Of a DNA stretch of 64,000 nt, positions 39,034 to 49,091 are shown piece by piece. The notes beneath the pieces are model-generated. The model was given only the letters and a program-made list of their open reading frames with translations. It did no database searches and had not been told where the DNA came from. The stretch comes from Lysobacter sp. CFH 32150. Its GTDB lineage: Bacteria > Pseudomonadota > Gammaproteobacteria > Xanthomonadales > Xanthomonadaceae. The stretch's first letter is position 1. Every line of letters starts with the position of its first letter. A program made the position numbers and the translations under genes. The stretch is from positions 1 through 64,000 of the forward strand of contig NZ_JALDWJ010000004.1 in the NCBI RefSeq assembly GCF_022758295.1, written 5' to 3'.

Positions 39034-40512
39034 ATGTCGCGAGCATCGCGTGTGACTGCGTTGTGGATTGCAGCCCTTGCGTTGGTGCTCGCGTTCGCCT
39101 TCCTCGGCAGCCGCGGCATCTGGGATCCGGACGAAGGCCGCTACACCAACGTCGCGCTGAACATGCTCGACAGCGGCGACTGGCTCAATCCGCGTCGCAA
39201 CGATGAAGTCGGCCACTGGACCAAACCGCCGCTGACCTACTGGACGATCGCCGCCAGCAGCGCGGTGTTCGGCAAGAATGCCTGGGCAGCGCGCTTGCCG
39301 ATCGCGCTGTCATACCTGTTGTGCGGGTGGCTGGCCTGGCACATCGGCCGGCGTTTGGCTCCGGGTGCGGAGGCGACCGCGGCGCTGGCCTACGCGACGA
39401 TGCTGCTTCCCTTCGGTGCTTCGCAGCTGATTACTACCGACTACGTGCTCGCTGCATGCCAGGGCGTGGCGTTGTGGGCATTCGTCGAGGCGCGGTTCGG
39501 ACCATCGCAGCATCCGCGGGCGTGGATCGCGTTGATGTGGGCCGGTTTCGCGCTTGCCTTCATCACCAAGGGCCCGCCGGGACTGTTGCCACTGCTGGTG
39601 ATCCTGTTGTTCGATCACCTGATGCCGGGGCCGCAGCGGCATCGCGTGCTGCAGCTGTCGGGCATCGTTTTGTTCGTGCTGCTGGCGTTGCCCTGGTATG
39701 CCGCGGTGATCCATGGCCATCCCGGGTTGTTCAAATATTTCGTCGGCGACGAAGTGGTGAATCGCGTCACCACCAATGAATTCGGCCGTCACGGCGAGTG
39801 GTACGGCTGGCTGCAGATCTACGCGCCGACGCTGCTGCTCGGCACGGTGCCATGGACCCCAACGCTATGGCGTTGGGTGCGCGGATTGCCGGCTGCCGTG
39901 CAGGGATGGCGCGACCGCGATACGCGCGGCGCCGAGAGCGGCGTGCTGTTGCTGGCGCTGTCGGTGTTGCTGCCGCTACTCGTGTTCTGCCTCGCACGTT
40001 CGCGCATGCCGCTGTACATCCTGCCGCTGTTCCTGCCGCTGGCGGTGCTGGTCGCGAGACAACGTCAGGGCGAAGGCCGTGCCTTGCCGCGTTGGCCGTG
40101 GTTCATCGCGTGGGGCGCGCTGCTGCTGGCACTGAAGTTGGGCAGCGTGCTATGGCCGACGCACAAGAATGCCGCCGGCTGGGCCGCCGCGATCCGCGCC
40201 CGCGCGCCATGGCCGGTGCACGAAGTCGTGTTCGTCGAGGACATGGCGCGCTACGGCCTGCGCCTGCACTTGCAGGCCGAGATCGAGAAGATCGCGCTCA
40301 CGCCGCTGCCACAACCGCCGTTCAACCCGAGCTACGACGAGCTGCTGGAAGAAGAGCTGGCCGAACACGAGCCGGGCGTGGTGTGGATCTGCAAGCAGTC
40401 GCAGTGGCCGCAACTGCAGGCACGGATCGCGGCGCTTGGTTATCGCGCGACCGCATTGGGAACCCCTTATCGTGAACGGATGATGTTCACGGTCGAATCG
40501 CCGCCGTTGTAG
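39034..40512 (+). CDS. ArnT/PMT-type membrane glycosyltransferase (GT-C, family 39)
   Basis: The 492-residue integral membrane protein begins with the lipid A/protein mannosyltransferase signature LGSRGIWDPDEGRYTNVALNMLDSGDW, followed by HWTKPPLTYW with the catalytic Asp/Glu segments in the first periplasmic loop, and about eleven hydrophobic helices. A soluble C-terminal domain follows. Enzymes of this group transfer sugars from polyprenyl phosphate donors to lipid A or proteins in the periplasm; the acceptor here is unknown. It converges on bioC with a 27-bp gap. Confidence 0.88.
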   Translation: MSRASRVTALWIAALALVLAFAFLGSRGIWDPDEGRYTNVALNMLDSGDWLNPRRNDEVGHWTKPPLTYWTIAASSAVFGKNAWAARLPIALSYLLCGWLAWHIGRRLAPGAEATAALAYATMLLPFGASQLITTDYVLAACQGVALWAFVEARFGPSQHPRAWIALMWAGFALAFITKGPPGLLPLLVILLFDHLMPGPQRHRVLQLSGIVLFVLLALPWYAAVIHGHPGLFKYFVGDEVVNRVTTNEFGRHGEWYGWLQIYAPTLLLGTVPWTPTLWRWVRGLPAAVQGWRDRDTRGAESGVLLLALSVLLPLLVFCLARSRMPLYILPLFLPLAVLVARQRQGEGRALPRWPWFIAWGALLLALKLGSVLWPTHKNAAGWAAAIRARAPWPVHEVVFVEDMARYGLRLHLQAEIEKIALTPLPQPPFNPSYDELLEEELAEHEPGVVWICKQSQWPQLQARIAALGYRATALGTPYRERMMFTVESPPL

Positions 40513-40539
40513 CGTCGAGTGCGCTTGGCGCCCACCGGT

Positions 40540-41451
40540 TTAGGTACGGCGACGGATCGGAATCCGCGACAACGGTACCGACGTCACTTCGAAGTCGCCT
40601 TCGCGGATCGGCGCACCGGGTTCGGGCGCCCACGCCATCGCGGTGATGGTTTCCCAGGTCGCCGGCAAACCGCCATCGCTGCGACGTTCGTGTTCGTAAG
40701 CCGCGGCGGCGGCGGCGAAACGGGCCCTGCCGGTCAGCGTGTGCCGGCGCGACGCGAGCGCGTTGGTCGCGCCGATCGCGCGCAACTCGCGCATCAGCGC
40801 CGGCAGGTCGGGATAGGTGCTGATGAATTCGTCGCGGTCCAGCACCGGATTGCGGAAACCGGCGTGCACCAGCGCGTCGCCGAATTGCGCGATCGATGCG
40901 AACGGACTGACGTGCGGCACGCTGTCGGCCTGCGCGAACGCGCTGCGCAGTTCGATCAGCGTGTCCGGACCGAACGTCGACACCAGTAGCAGGCCGCCGG
41001 GCTTGAGCGCACGGCGGAAACCGGCGAACGCCGCCGGCAGGTCCTCGACCCACTGCAGGCACAGGCTGGAGAACAGCACGTCGACGCTGCTTTCCGCGAG
41101 CGGCAGCGCGCGCACATCCGCGCAGATGCGATCGATGGGTTTCTGCAGCGCGTGCCGCCAACCACCGCTGCGCTTGCCGGCTTCGCGCAACATCGGCAGT
41201 GCAAGATCGATTGCGACCACGCGCGCCCGCGGCCAGCGCTTGCGCATCGCCGCGCTGGCACGGCCGGGGCCACAGCCGAGGTCGAGCACGACTTGCGGCG
41301 GTTCGCGGGCCAACGCGGGATCATCCAGGTAATCGAGCGACTCCAGCAGGCGGGCTTCGACTTCATGCTGCAATTTCGCCGCGTCGTCGTAATGCGCCGC
41401 CGAACGCGAGAACGCGCGACGCACCTGCTGCGTGTCGAAGACGCGGCTCAT
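40540..41451 (-). CDS. bioC: Malonyl-ACP O-methyltransferase BioC
   Basis: It methylates malonyl-ACP to disguise it as a primer for pimelate synthesis. The SAM-binding motif VVLDLGCGPGRAS is followed by the BioC-like FSSLCLQWVEDLPAAFAGFRRALKPGG segment. The start FDTQQVRRAFSRSAAHYDDAA is typical. Length 303 is slightly above E. coli BioC (251). The ATG overlaps the bioH stop (ATGA). It is the last gene of the bioB-F-H-C run. Confidence 0.95.
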   Translation of the reverse strand: MSRVFDTQQVRRAFSRSAAHYDDAAKLQHEVEARLLESLDYLDDPALAREPPQVVLDLGCGPGRASAAMRKRWPRARVVAIDLALPMLREAGKRSGGWRHALQKPIDRICADVRALPLAESSVDVLFSSLCLQWVEDLPAAFAGFRRALKPGGLLLVSTFGPDTLIELRSAFAQADSVPHVSPFASIAQFGDALVHAGFRNPVLDRDEFISTYPDLPALMRELRAIGATNALASRRHTLTGRARFAAAAAAYEHERRSDGGLPATWETITAMAWAPEPGAPIREGDFEVTSVPLSRIPIRRRT

Positions 41452-42224
41452 GCCGCGACCTGCGCGAGGAACGCATCGAACCGCATCGCGACCGCATCGG
41501 CATGGGTCAAGAACGGCGCATGCCCGGCATGCTCGATCACATGCACTTCTGCATTAGGCGCGAGCGCAGCCGCATCGCGCATCGCCCGCGGGTCGACCAG
41601 GCGATCACGACGCCCGGCCAGCCACAGACTGGGCACCGGTAGCGTCGGCAACACTGCGCGCAGGTCGGTGGTCTCGAGCAGGTCCAGGCCATCGGCCAGC
41701 ACTTGCGCGGTCGGTTCGCCACGCGCGAACAGGCTCTCGCGCATCGCACGGATTTCGTCGCGCGCGTTGTCCGAGCCGAATGCCTCCAGCGCGACGAAGC
41801 GATCCAGCGTGCCGCGATAGTCGCTGCGCAAGCCGCTGGCGAAGTCGCGGAAGATTTCCGCGGAGACACCAAACTTCCAGTCATCGCCACGCACGAAACG
41901 CGGACTCGCGCAGAGCATCGCCAACTGCGGCACCTGTTGCGGTCGCATCGCCGCCGCATGCAGGGCCACCAGTCCCCCCAGCGACCAGCCGCACCACGGC
42001 GCACGCGGCACCGCTGCGACGACCGCATCGACGCACGCGTCGAGTTGCAAGGGAACGCCGCACTCGCGACTGAGCCCATGCCCAGGCAGATCGACCACAT
42101 GCAGCGTGTAACGATCGCGCAAACGTTCGACCAAAGGCGCGAATACGCCGCCATGCATCGCCCAGCCGTGCAGCAGGACCAGTGGCGGGCCGGAGCCTGC
42201 CACCTCGACGTGCAGCTTGGTCAT
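41448..42224 (-). CDS. bioH: Pimeloyl-ACP methyl ester esterase BioH
   Basis: An alpha/beta hydrolase that cleaves pimeloyl-ACP methyl ester to end BioC-primed elongation. The nucleophile is in [11 protein letters not shown] (GWSLGG is characteristic of BioH), the Asp in [11 protein letters not shown] and the His in [12 protein letters not shown] chose the ATG at 42224 ([21 protein letters not shown]), which overlaps the bioF stop by four bases; the frame is open to 42266 within bioF. Length is 258 residues. Confidence 0.95.
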   Translation of the reverse strand: MTKLHVEVAGSGPPLVLLHGWAMHGGVFAPLVERLRDRYTLHVVDLPGHGLSRECGVPLQLDACVDAVVAAVPRAPWCGWSLGGLVALHAAAMRPQQVPQLAMLCASPRFVRGDDWKFGVSAEIFRDFASGLRSDYRGTLDRFVALEAFGSDNARDEIRAMRESLFARGEPTAQVLADGLDLLETTDLRAVLPTLPVPSLWLAGRRDRLVDPRAMRDAAALAPNAEVHVIEHAGHAPFLTHADAVAMRFDAFLAQVAA

Positions 42225-43423
42225 GCCACTGCGCCGTAGCCTTGTTCGACCGCGTCGCGCGCCCACGCCAGGGCATCGACCAGGGCATCGACTTCAGCCG
42301 GGGTGTGCAGTGCCGACAAGGTGATGCGCAACCGCGCGCGGCCCTCGGGCACGGTCGGCGGGCGGATCGCGGCGACCCAGAACCCTTGCGCTTCCAGCGC
42401 CGCCGCCAGTGACAGCGCACGCGCGTCTTCGCCGCAGATCAACGGCTGGATCGGCGTGTCGGAGGGCAGCAGTTCGAACCCGCGCTGCTGCGCGCCGTTG
42501 CGGAAACGTCCGACCAGGGTCTCCAGCTTGTCGCGGCGCCACTGGTCCTTGCGTGCCAGCTTCACCGCCGCCAATGACGCCGCGGCCTGCGCCGGCGGCA
42601 GGGCGGTGGTGTAGATGTAGGGACGCGCGGTCTCGGCGAGGTGGTCGATCAGCGACGCATCGCCCACTACCGCCGCCCCGTAGCTGCCTAGGGCCTTGCC
42701 CAGCGTGACCAGCTGCAACGGCACTGCGGCGAAATCGAGGCGCGCGGCGGCGACGCTGCCGCGGCCATCCGGGCCGAGCACACCGACGCCATGCGCGTCG
42801 TCGACGTAGAGCGTCGCGTGCTGCACGCGCGAAACCAGGGCGAGCTCGCGCAGCGGCGCGACGTCGCCGTCCATGCTGAAGACGCCGTCGGTGACCAGCA
42901 TCGCCGCCCCGTCGGGGACCCCTCGCAACTGCCGCAGCGCGCCTTCCGGATCGGCATGCGGATACCGGCGCAGCCGGCACCCGGCGAGGCGCGCGGCATC
43001 GATCAGGCTGGCGTGGTTGAGCCGGTCCTGCACGCATACGTCTTCATCGTCGCTGAGCAGCGCCTGCACGACCGCCAGGTTGGCGAGATAACCGCTGCCG
43101 AACAGCAGCGCGCGCGGTGCCTGCAGCCACTCGGCGAGTTCGCGTTCCAGCGCTTCGTGCACGGCGTGGTGGCCGCAGACCAGGTGCGAGGCGATGCCGC
43201 CCGCGCCATCGCGCGAGGCCGTGTCCTGCAAGGCATTGACCACCGCGAACTGTTGCGCGAGGCCGAGGTAGTCGTTGCCGCAGAAGCCGGTCAACCAGTG
43301 GCCGTCGACTTCGAAACGCACGCCGTCGCGGCGCGTGACCGTGCGCCGCAGCCGCGTGCGCACCTGGGCCGCGCGTTGTTCGCGCAGCGCGGCGACGCGC
43401 TCGTGCAGGCGCGGTCGCGACAT
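42221..43423 (-). CDS. bioF: 8-amino-7-oxononanoate synthase BioF
   Basis: A PLP-dependent alpha-oxoamine synthase that condenses pimeloyl-ACP with alanine. The PLP lysine lies in [13 protein letters not shown], with the substrate-binding GNDYLGLAQ and [18 protein letters not shown] segments upstream. The 400 residues are of normal length. The bioB stop is three bases upstream of its ATG, and its own stop overlaps the bioH start. bioA and bioD are not in this window. Confidence 0.96.
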   Translation of the reverse strand: MSRPRLHERVAALREQRAAQVRTRLRRTVTRRDGVRFEVDGHWLTGFCGNDYLGLAQQFAVVNALQDTASRDGAGGIASHLVCGHHAVHEALERELAEWLQAPRALLFGSGYLANLAVVQALLSDDEDVCVQDRLNHASLIDAARLAGCRLRRYPHADPEGALRQLRGVPDGAAMLVTDGVFSMDGDVAPLRELALVSRVQHATLYVDDAHGVGVLGPDGRGSVAAARLDFAAVPLQLVTLGKALGSYGAAVVGDASLIDHLAETARPYIYTTALPPAQAAASLAAVKLARKDQWRRDKLETLVGRFRNGAQQRGFELLPSDTPIQPLICGEDARALSLAAALEAQGFWVAAIRPPTVPEGRARLRITLSALHTPAEVDALVDALAWARDAVEQGYGAVA

Positions 43424-43426
43424 CGC

Positions 43427-44473
43427 TTACGCCGCTTCCACCGTGATCGCGGCATGCACGGTGGTGCTGCACGCGTCGGCGGGCTCGACTTCGCCATCGC
43501 CTATCGAGGCCGGCATCGGCCGCAGGCCGAGGCGCGCGAACAGCGCTTGGTCGCGCGCGACATCCGGATTGCCGGTGGTCAACAGCTTTTCGCCGTAGAA
43601 AATCGAATTGGCACCGGCGGCGAAGCACAGCGCCTGCAGTTCGTCGCTCATGGTCTCGCGGCCGGCCGACAGTCGGACCATAGATTGCGGCATCAGCAGG
43701 CGCGCGATTGCGATAGTGCGCACGAATTCAAAGGGGTCGAGCTCGGCAGTACCCGCCAGCGGGGTGCCTTCGACCTGGACTAGGCGATTGATCGGCACCG
43801 AGTCCGGGTGCGCCGGCAGGTTGGCCAGCGTCTGCAGCAGGCCGGCGCGCTGCTCGCGCGACTCGCCCATGCCGACGATGCCGCCGCAGCAGGTCTTCAT
43901 GCCGACGTCGCGGACGTGGGCGAGGGTGTCGAGGCGGTCCTGGAATTCGCGGGTATGGATGATCTCGCCGTAGAACTCCGGTGCGGTGTCGAGGTTGTGG
44001 TTGTAGTAGTCGAGGCCGGCGGACTTCAGCGCCTTGGCCTGGTCGCCGGACAGCATCCCGAGCGTGGCGCAGGTCTCGAGACCCAACGCCTTCACTTCCT
44101 GGATCATCGCCGCTACTTTCGGGATGTCGCGATCCTTGGGCGAACGCCAGGCCGCGCCCATGCAGAAGCGCGAGGCGCCTGCGGCCTTGGCCTGCTTCGC
44201 CTTCTCGACCACGGCTTCGGTCGACATCAGCTTGGTCGCGTCGACGCCGGTGTGGTAACGCGCGGCCTGCGGGCAGTAGCCGCAGTCCTCGGGGCAACCG
44301 CCGGTCTTCACCGACAGCAGGGTGCTGACCTGGACTTCGGCCGGATCGAAATGCTGGCGGTGCACGCTGGCGGCCCGGTGCAGCAGCTCGGGGAACGGCA
44401 GCGCGAACAGGGCGAGGACTTCCTCGCGGCTCCAGTCGTGGCGCAAGGCGAGGTGTTGGCTGACGGCAGGCAT
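43427..44473 (-). CDS. bioB: Biotin synthase BioB
   Basis: A radical-SAM enzyme that inserts sulfur into dethiobiotin. The cluster motif is CPEDCGYC (CxxxCxxC), followed by YHTGVD and the conserved [13 protein letters not shown]. The ATG at 44473 ([15 protein letters not shown]) has GGGGAAG upstream; an in-frame ATG at 44497 is an alternative. Length is 348 residues. It begins the bioB-bioF-bioH-bioC operon and is divergent from comF with a 49-bp gap that must contain both promoters or part of them. Confidence 0.97.
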   Translation of the reverse strand: MPAVSQHLALRHDWSREEVLALFALPFPELLHRAASVHRQHFDPAEVQVSTLLSVKTGGCPEDCGYCPQAARYHTGVDATKLMSTEAVVEKAKQAKAAGASRFCMGAAWRSPKDRDIPKVAAMIQEVKALGLETCATLGMLSGDQAKALKSAGLDYYNHNLDTAPEFYGEIIHTREFQDRLDTLAHVRDVGMKTCCGGIVGMGESREQRAGLLQTLANLPAHPDSVPINRLVQVEGTPLAGTAELDPFEFVRTIAIARLLMPQSMVRLSAGRETMSDELQALCFAAGANSIFYGEKLLTTGNPDVARDQALFARLGLRPMPASIGDGEVEPADACSTTVHAAITVEAA

Positions 44474-44522
44474 GGGACTTCCCCGACGGACACGCATGGG
44501 CAGGTCGGGCAGTCTGGAAAGC

Positions 44523-45275
44523 ATGTCCGCGCCTGTCAACCAAACCTGCCCCGTCGAAGTTGACAAGGCCCGTGCCCGCTTCTGGTTCTGGCTGCGCAAC
44601 GATGCCGCCCGCCTGCTATGGCCCAGCCGCTGCCTGGCCTGCGGGGAATGCGGCGATGATGCCCTGGACCTGTGTCCGGCTTGCGCACGGGCGTTGCCGT
44701 GGAACCGGTGCGCCTGCCCCCGTTGCGCGATCCCGCTGCCCGCACCGGCCCTGGCCTGCGGGACCTGCCTGCAGCGGCCGCCACGGCTGGCGATGGTCCA
44801 CGCCACATGCGTCTACGCCCCGCCGCTCGACCGGCTCCTGCCGCGTTTCAAGTTCCACCACGACCTCGCCGCTGGCCGCCTGCTGGCGCAATTGATGGCC
44901 GAGACCTGCGTCGCATTGCCGCGTCCCGATGCACTGGTCCCGATTCCCCTGCATCGCGCGCGATTGCGCCAGCGTGGCTACGACCAGGCGCTGGAGCTGG
45001 CGAAACCACTCGCACGCGCGCTGCAACTACCGCTGCTGGAGGACCTGCTGCTGCGGATGCGCCCTACCGCGGCGCAGTCCGAACTCGATGCCGTCGCGCG
45101 TCGCCGCAACCTGCGAAATGCGTTTGCTGTCCGCGGCCATCAACCATTGCCCGCGCACGTAGTGCTGATCGATGACGTGATGACCACGGGCGCCACGTTG
45201 CATGCCGCGGCGCAGGCCTTGCGCCGCGCCGGGGTTGCGCGCGTCGACGCGTGGGTTTGCGCGCGGGTACCGTGA
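44523..45275 (+). CDS. comF: ComF family protein (phosphoribosyltransferase-type, competence-associated)
   Basis: The N-terminus carries a double zinc-finger (CLACG...[10 protein letters not shown]...CPRC...CGTC), and the C-terminus a type I PRTase fold with the PRPP loop [17 protein letters not shown]. ComF takes part in DNA uptake in naturally competent bacteria, and related GntX in gluconate-linked DNA use; its biochemical reaction is not settled. The ATG at 44523 starts just after the bioB promoter region; the open frame to 44322 is antisense to bioB. Length is 250 residues. Confidence 0.93.
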   Translation: MSAPVNQTCPVEVDKARARFWFWLRNDAARLLWPSRCLACGECGDDALDLCPACARALPWNRCACPRCAIPLPAPALACGTCLQRPPRLAMVHATCVYAPPLDRLLPRFKFHHDLAAGRLLAQLMAETCVALPRPDALVPIPLHRARLRQRGYDQALELAKPLARALQLPLLEDLLLRMRPTAAQSELDAVARRRNLRNAFAVRGHQPLPAHVVLIDDVMTTGATLHAAAQALRRAGVARVDAWVCARVP

Positions 45276-45365
45276 TGGCTGGCCACTCGTGCCTGGGACT
45301 TACGGCAGTGGCTGCGCGCGCTGCATACCGCCATCGTGACGCCTCCCCCGCGAAAGGACGGCACG

Positions 45366-45848
45366 ATGAAAGTATTCCCCGCCGCACTCCTGGCATTGGC
45401 GCTGATGGCCGGCAGCAGTCAGGCCCACGCTACCGACACCGCAACCGAACAGCAGCTGCACGACGCCACCCAGGCCGTGCTCGATGCGCAGCGCACGTTC
45501 GACCAGCCGACGCTGGATGCGTTGCTCGCGCCCGATTACCTGGAAATTTCGCCGATCGGCGATGTCGACGATCGCGCCGAAGTGCTGTCCTTCTACAGCG
45601 CGGACGCCAAGGCCAAGGCGACCGCCGGCGGCATGGTGCCGCTGTCGTCATTGGCGAGCGACACGAATGTCCGCATCGACGGCGACCACGCGACAGTGAT
45701 CGCGCTCGACACTATCAGGATCAAGACCGGCGAAACGGAACGCGAAGTCGCGATGCGCCTTGCATTCCATTTCCGCCGCATCGACGGCAAGTGGCTGCTG
45801 CAGACTGCGCAATACACTCCGCAGCGGAAACCCGCCCACGCCGGTTAA
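45366..45848 (+). CDS. Secreted NTF2-like (DUF4440/SnoaL) protein
   Basis: A Sec signal peptide (MKVFPAALLALALMAGSSQAHA) precedes an NTF2-like domain (AVLDAQRTFDQPTLDALLAPDYLEISPIGDVDDRAEVLSFY...HFRRIDGKWLLQTAQYTP). The family binds small ligands or stays uncharacterised, and this one would be periplasmic. AAAGGACGG precedes the ATG at 45366. It has 160 residues. It is convergent with the RidA-like gene. Confidence 0.83.
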   Translation: MKVFPAALLALALMAGSSQAHATDTATEQQLHDATQAVLDAQRTFDQPTLDALLAPDYLEISPIGDVDDRAEVLSFYSADAKAKATAGGMVPLSSLASDTNVRIDGDHATVIALDTIRIKTGETEREVAMRLAFHFRRIDGKWLLQTAQYTPQRKPAHAG

Positions 45849-45873
45849 GCAGGTTTCCCCAAGCCCGTTGCGG

Positions 45874-46392
45874 TCAATGCACCGCGGCGGGCGTGGGCTT
45901 CGGGATATCGGCTTTCGGTGCCTTGCCCGAACCGATCATCGCCACGACGCGCATCTCTACGGGTGCGCGTTCCGCCAGCAGCGCAGTGGTACCGACCGCG
46001 GTCCACGCGGGGTAGTGATCGGGGAAATATTCGTGGTGGATCTTCGAGAACTGCTCGAACTCCGCGCGAAACGCCGCAGTGTCCTTAGGCCCGGCATGAA
46101 AGGTGGTCAGCTCGACCACATCGGCCAACGTGGCGTCGGCACTTTGCAGGTGCGCCTTCAGCTGCTCGAACATCCAGCGGATCTTGGCCTCGTAAGTGTC
46201 GCCGCGCATGGCGGGGATGCCGGACACGATCACCATGTCGCCGACTTTCACCACCGGCGTGTAGTGGTACGCGTGATACGAATCTTCCCAGCCGGCGGGC
46301 GCGAGATGTTCGCGCGTCGGGGGTTCCGCCGCACTCGCGAGCAACGGCAGGGCCAGTGCAAACGCGACGCTGATCGGGCGGAAGGCGGACAT
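45874..46392 (-). CDS. RidA/YjgF-family protein with signal peptide
   Basis: The C-terminal 130 residues are a RidA (YjgF/YER057c) domain (VVKVGDMVIVSGIPAM, LADVVELTTFHAG, PAWTAVGTTALLAERAPVEMRVVAMIG). RidA proteins deaminate reactive enamine/imine intermediates. Classical RidA has an Arg near the C-terminus, seen here within VEMRVVAMI. Unlike cytosolic RidA it starts with a Sec signal (MSAFRPISVAFALALPLLASAAEPP), so it should act in the periplasm. The ATG at 46392 is chosen over the open frame to 46479 because it starts this signal. It has 172 residues. Confidence 0.85.
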   Translation of the reverse strand: MSAFRPISVAFALALPLLASAAEPPTREHLAPAGWEDSYHAYHYTPVVKVGDMVIVSGIPAMRGDTYEAKIRWMFEQLKAHLQSADATLADVVELTTFHAGPKDTAAFRAEFEQFSKIHHEYFPDHYPAWTAVGTTALLAERAPVEMRVVAMIGSGKAPKADIPKPTPAAVH

Positions 46393-46478
46393 GGCGCAGC
46401 ACCTCGCAGGCGGGATGCCCGGCAGCCTGCGCCGACGATCGTGGGCGCGCCCGTGCGGAAGGTCATCCCGGAAACGCA

Positions 46479-46507
46479 ACGGCCCACCCCTGGATGGGGC
46501 GGGCCGT
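46479..46507 (-). terminator. Hairpin, probable terminator of the small membrane protein gene
   Basis: A 7-bp stem (ACGGCCC at 46479-46485 with GGGCCGT at 46501-46507) continues as CCCC/GGGG around a short loop, with single-base bulges. On the minus strand it is followed by TGCGTTTCC, a poor T-tract. It lies between the minus-strand genes at 46525 and 46392. Confidence 0.5.
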
Positions 46508-46524
46508 TGTGGAAATCACGGGCC

Positions 46525-46728
46525 TCAGGCTGCTGGCTGCGACGCTTCCTGCTTGCGGCCGATCAACCACAGCGCGGCGCCGACCACGATCAGGCCAACG
46601 CGGATCGCGATGCCCGTGGTTGCGCCCCAGTTGTCGATCCAGCCCAACAGCTTGAATTCCATGCCGAGCAGGTTCAGGACAAACGAGCCGACGCCGAAGA
46701 TGAACAGCAAACCGCCGAATGACTTCAT
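46525..46728 (-). CDS. Small two-helix membrane protein, hypothetical
   Basis: A 67-residue protein with two membrane helices (FGGLLFIFGVGSFVLNLLG and IAIRVGLIVVGAALWLIG) and a short Gln/Ala tail. GGGGAG lies nine bases before the ATG at 46728. The open frame extends to 47289 only as a shadow of ubiA. It is 61 bp downstream of ubiA on the same strand and may be cotranscribed. I do not recognise a named family. Confidence 0.75.
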   Translation of the reverse strand: MKSFGGLLFIFGVGSFVLNLLGMEFKLLGWIDNWGATTGIAIRVGLIVVGAALWLIGRKQEASQPAA

Positions 46729-46789
46729 GGATGCTCCCCTGGAGTTGTGTTGGCCCGGCTCCCCAGCCGGGTCGGGCGAGTAGGCCAGT

Positions 46790-47704
46790 TCAGGGCTTGG
46801 CGCGCAAGGCGTAGTCCAATGCGATCCCGGCGAACACCGTCGCCCCGACCCAGTGGTTGTGCAGGAACGCACGGAAACAGGCATCGCGCTCGCGATAACG
46901 GGCGATGACGAATTCATAGGCGACCAGGACCGCGGCCAACCCCAGTGCGCTCCAGTAGTAGACGCCGAGCCCGGCGCGTTGCCCGACCAGGGCCAGCGCC
47001 GCGAAGAACAGGGCGTACAGGACGCCCTGGGCGACCAGGTCCATCTCGCCGAACAGGATCGCGGTCGACTTGGCACCGGCACGCAGGTCGTCGTCGCGAT
47101 CGACCATCGCGTACCAGGTGTCGTACGCGGTCGCCCACAGGATGTTGGCCGCATACAGCACCCACGCGATCGGCGGGACTTCGCCCCGGAGCGCCGCGAA
47201 TGCCATCGGAATGCCCCAGCCGAACGCGAGGCCGAGATAGACCTGCGGCAGATAGGTGTAACGCTTGAGGTAGGGATAGCTGGCGGCAAGCAGCACGCCG
47301 ACGAGGCTCATGTAGATGGTGAGGCGGTTGAGCGTCAGCACCAGCGCGAACGCCACCAGCATCAGTGCCGCGAACAGCAGCAGCGCCTCGCGTCCGGAAA
47401 CTGCCCCCGTCGCCAACGGCCGGGCCTTGGTGCGCTCTACCTGCGGATCCAACCAGCGATCGGCGTAATCGTTGATCACGCAGCCGGCCGAACGGGTCAG
47501 CCAAACCCCGGCGCTGAACACCAGGAGCGGCCACCACGGCGGCCTGCCCTCCGCCGCCAGCCACAGCCCCCACCAGGTGGGCCAGAGCAGCAGTAGCCAG
47601 CCGATCGGGCGATCGCCGCGGATCAGCAGCCAGTACTGCGTGAGGCGCTCGCGCCAGCGCGGGACGGGCGGTGAGATCGGGGCGTAATCGCGTTCGTAGG
47701 TCAT
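46790..47704 (-). CDS. ubiA: 4-hydroxybenzoate polyprenyltransferase UbiA
   Basis: It prenylates 4-hydroxybenzoate in ubiquinone synthesis in the inner membrane. Both Asp-rich motifs are present: NDYADRWLD (NDxxDxxxD) and [38 protein letters not shown] is the typical first helix. I chose the ATG at 47704 (MTYERDYAP), giving 304 residues; the frame is open 26 codons upstream. It is divergent from the HD-GYP gene. ubiC was not seen. Confidence 0.95.
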   Translation of the reverse strand: MTYERDYAPISPPVPRWRERLTQYWLLIRGDRPIGWLLLLWPTWWGLWLAAEGRPPWWPLLVFSAGVWLTRSAGCVINDYADRWLDPQVERTKARPLATGAVSGREALLLFAALMLVAFALVLTLNRLTIYMSLVGVLLAASYPYLKRYTYLPQVYLGLAFGWGIPMAFAALRGEVPPIAWVLYAANILWATAYDTWYAMVDRDDDLRAGAKSTAILFGEMDLVAQGVLYALFFAALALVGQRAGLGVYYWSALGLAAVLVAYEFVIARYRERDACFRAFLHNHWVGATVFAGIALDYALRAKP

Positions 47705-47846
47705 CGGATGAAGGCCACTGCGAATCTCAGGATCTGCCGGGCGGGCATTGTCTCCCATGCCATCATCGCTACTGCCTGCCATGCACTATGCCCACTGCGG
47801 CAACCAGTCTAGGCTAGGCCCGCGTCTCGCAGGGGGACGGTTCTGC

Positions 47847-49091
47847 ATGGACATCGACACCAGGGAAGTCAGGATCAGTGTCCAAGGCGTCGGCCTTGGC
47901 ATGTTCGTCAGCCGGCTCGACCGGCCTTGGCTGGACACGCGCTTCCCGATCCAGGGAATGATGATCACCTCCGACGAGGAAGTTTTCAGGCTGCTGCGCA
48001 GTTGCAGCCATGTCTGGGTGGACGTCACCGCCGGCCGCGCGCCCGATCTGCGCTACCTCGCGCTCGATGAGCCGGAGGTGGTGCGCGTGGCGCGCGCACA
48101 GGAAGATTTCCAGGCGCTTCGCAGGACCCGTTGGAATGTCGAGACGGACCTCGAAACCGAACTGCGCTTGGCCCACACCGCAAACGCCTCGCTTGCCGCC
48201 TGTGTCGAGGAGGTCATGGACGACCTGCGACTAGGGCTCCGGCTGGACCTCGGCAAGCTCAAGGACGGCGTCGATGCGATGATCGACTCGATCCTGCGCA
48301 ACCCGACGGCGTTCGCATGGCTGAAGGAGTTGAAGCGCCGCGACAATTACACGTACCAGCATGCGATGGGTTGCGGGATCTGGTCGGCCAGTTTCGGGCG
48401 GCACCTGGGCCTGGAGAGATACGAGATTCGCAACCTGGCATTGGGTGGCCTGCTCTGCGACATCGGCATGACCCGGCTGCCGCTGGACCTGCTGGCCAAG
48501 CAAGGGCCGCTGGCAGCGGACGAAGCGGAACTGGTGCGCCGCCATGTCCAGCATGGTCTGGCGCTCGTCGAGAACAACCCGGACCTGCCGCCGGAGATCA
48601 TCGAGATCGTCGCGACCCACCACGAGCGCCATGACGGCAGTGGTTACCCCTCGGGCCTGAAGGGCAACGACATCCCGATCTTCGGGCGGATCATGGGGTT
48701 GGTGGATAGCTACGACGCGATGACCTGCATCCGCCCCTATGCGCGCAGCCGCTCGCCGCACGAGGCAGTGGCGGAGCTGTACCAGCAGCGCGGTTCATTG
48801 TTCCAGCCTGAACTGGTGGAACAGTTCATCCAGGCGTGCGGCATCTATCCGACCGGCTCGCTGGTGGAACTGTCCTCCGGTCAGGTCGGTGTGGTGACGG
48901 AAGTACACAGCCTGAAGCGGCTGCGGCCGCGGGTGATGTTGCTACTGGATGAGAACAAAGCGCCCTTGGCGCGCTTCAAGGAGATCGACCTGGGCGAAGA
49001 AACCGAGCAGGGCGGCCAACCGCTGACCGTCAAGTGCGGACTCGCGCCGGGCGCCTTCGGCATCGATCCGTCCGAGCTGTTCCTGGACTAG
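47847..49091 (+). CDS. DUF3391/HD-GYP domain protein with degenerate HD motif
   Basis: The N-terminal DUF3391 is recognisable (ISVQGVGLGMFVSRLDRPWLDT). The HD-GYP domain follows: TYQHAMGCG, the HD position LLCDIGMTRLP, and the intact HHERHDGSGYPSGLKG. The usual HDxGK reads C204-D205-I-G-M208, so the metal-binding His and the Lys are lost, while HHE and GYP (residues 258-268) remain. HD-GYP proteins normally degrade cyclic di-GMP; this one may be inactive or a sensor. I chose the ATG at 47847, preceded by AGGGGGA; earlier in-frame starts (47748-47781) exist. Its stop TAG overlaps the first base of the structured repeat. Confidence 0.9.
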   Translation: MDIDTREVRISVQGVGLGMFVSRLDRPWLDTRFPIQGMMITSDEEVFRLLRSCSHVWVDVTAGRAPDLRYLALDEPEVVRVARAQEDFQALRRTRWNVETDLETELRLAHTANASLAACVEEVMDDLRLGLRLDLGKLKDGVDAMIDSILRNPTAFAWLKELKRRDNYTYQHAMGCGIWSASFGRHLGLERYEIRNLALGGLLCDIGMTRLPLDLLAKQGPLAADEAELVRRHVQHGLALVENNPDLPPEIIEIVATHHERHDGSGYPSGLKGNDIPIFGRIMGLVDSYDAMTCIRPYARSRSPHEAVAELYQQRGSLFQPELVEQFIQACGIYPTGSLVELSSGQVGVVTEVHSLKRLRPRVMLLLDENKAPLARFKEIDLGEETEQGGQPLTVKCGLAPGAFGIDPSELFLD

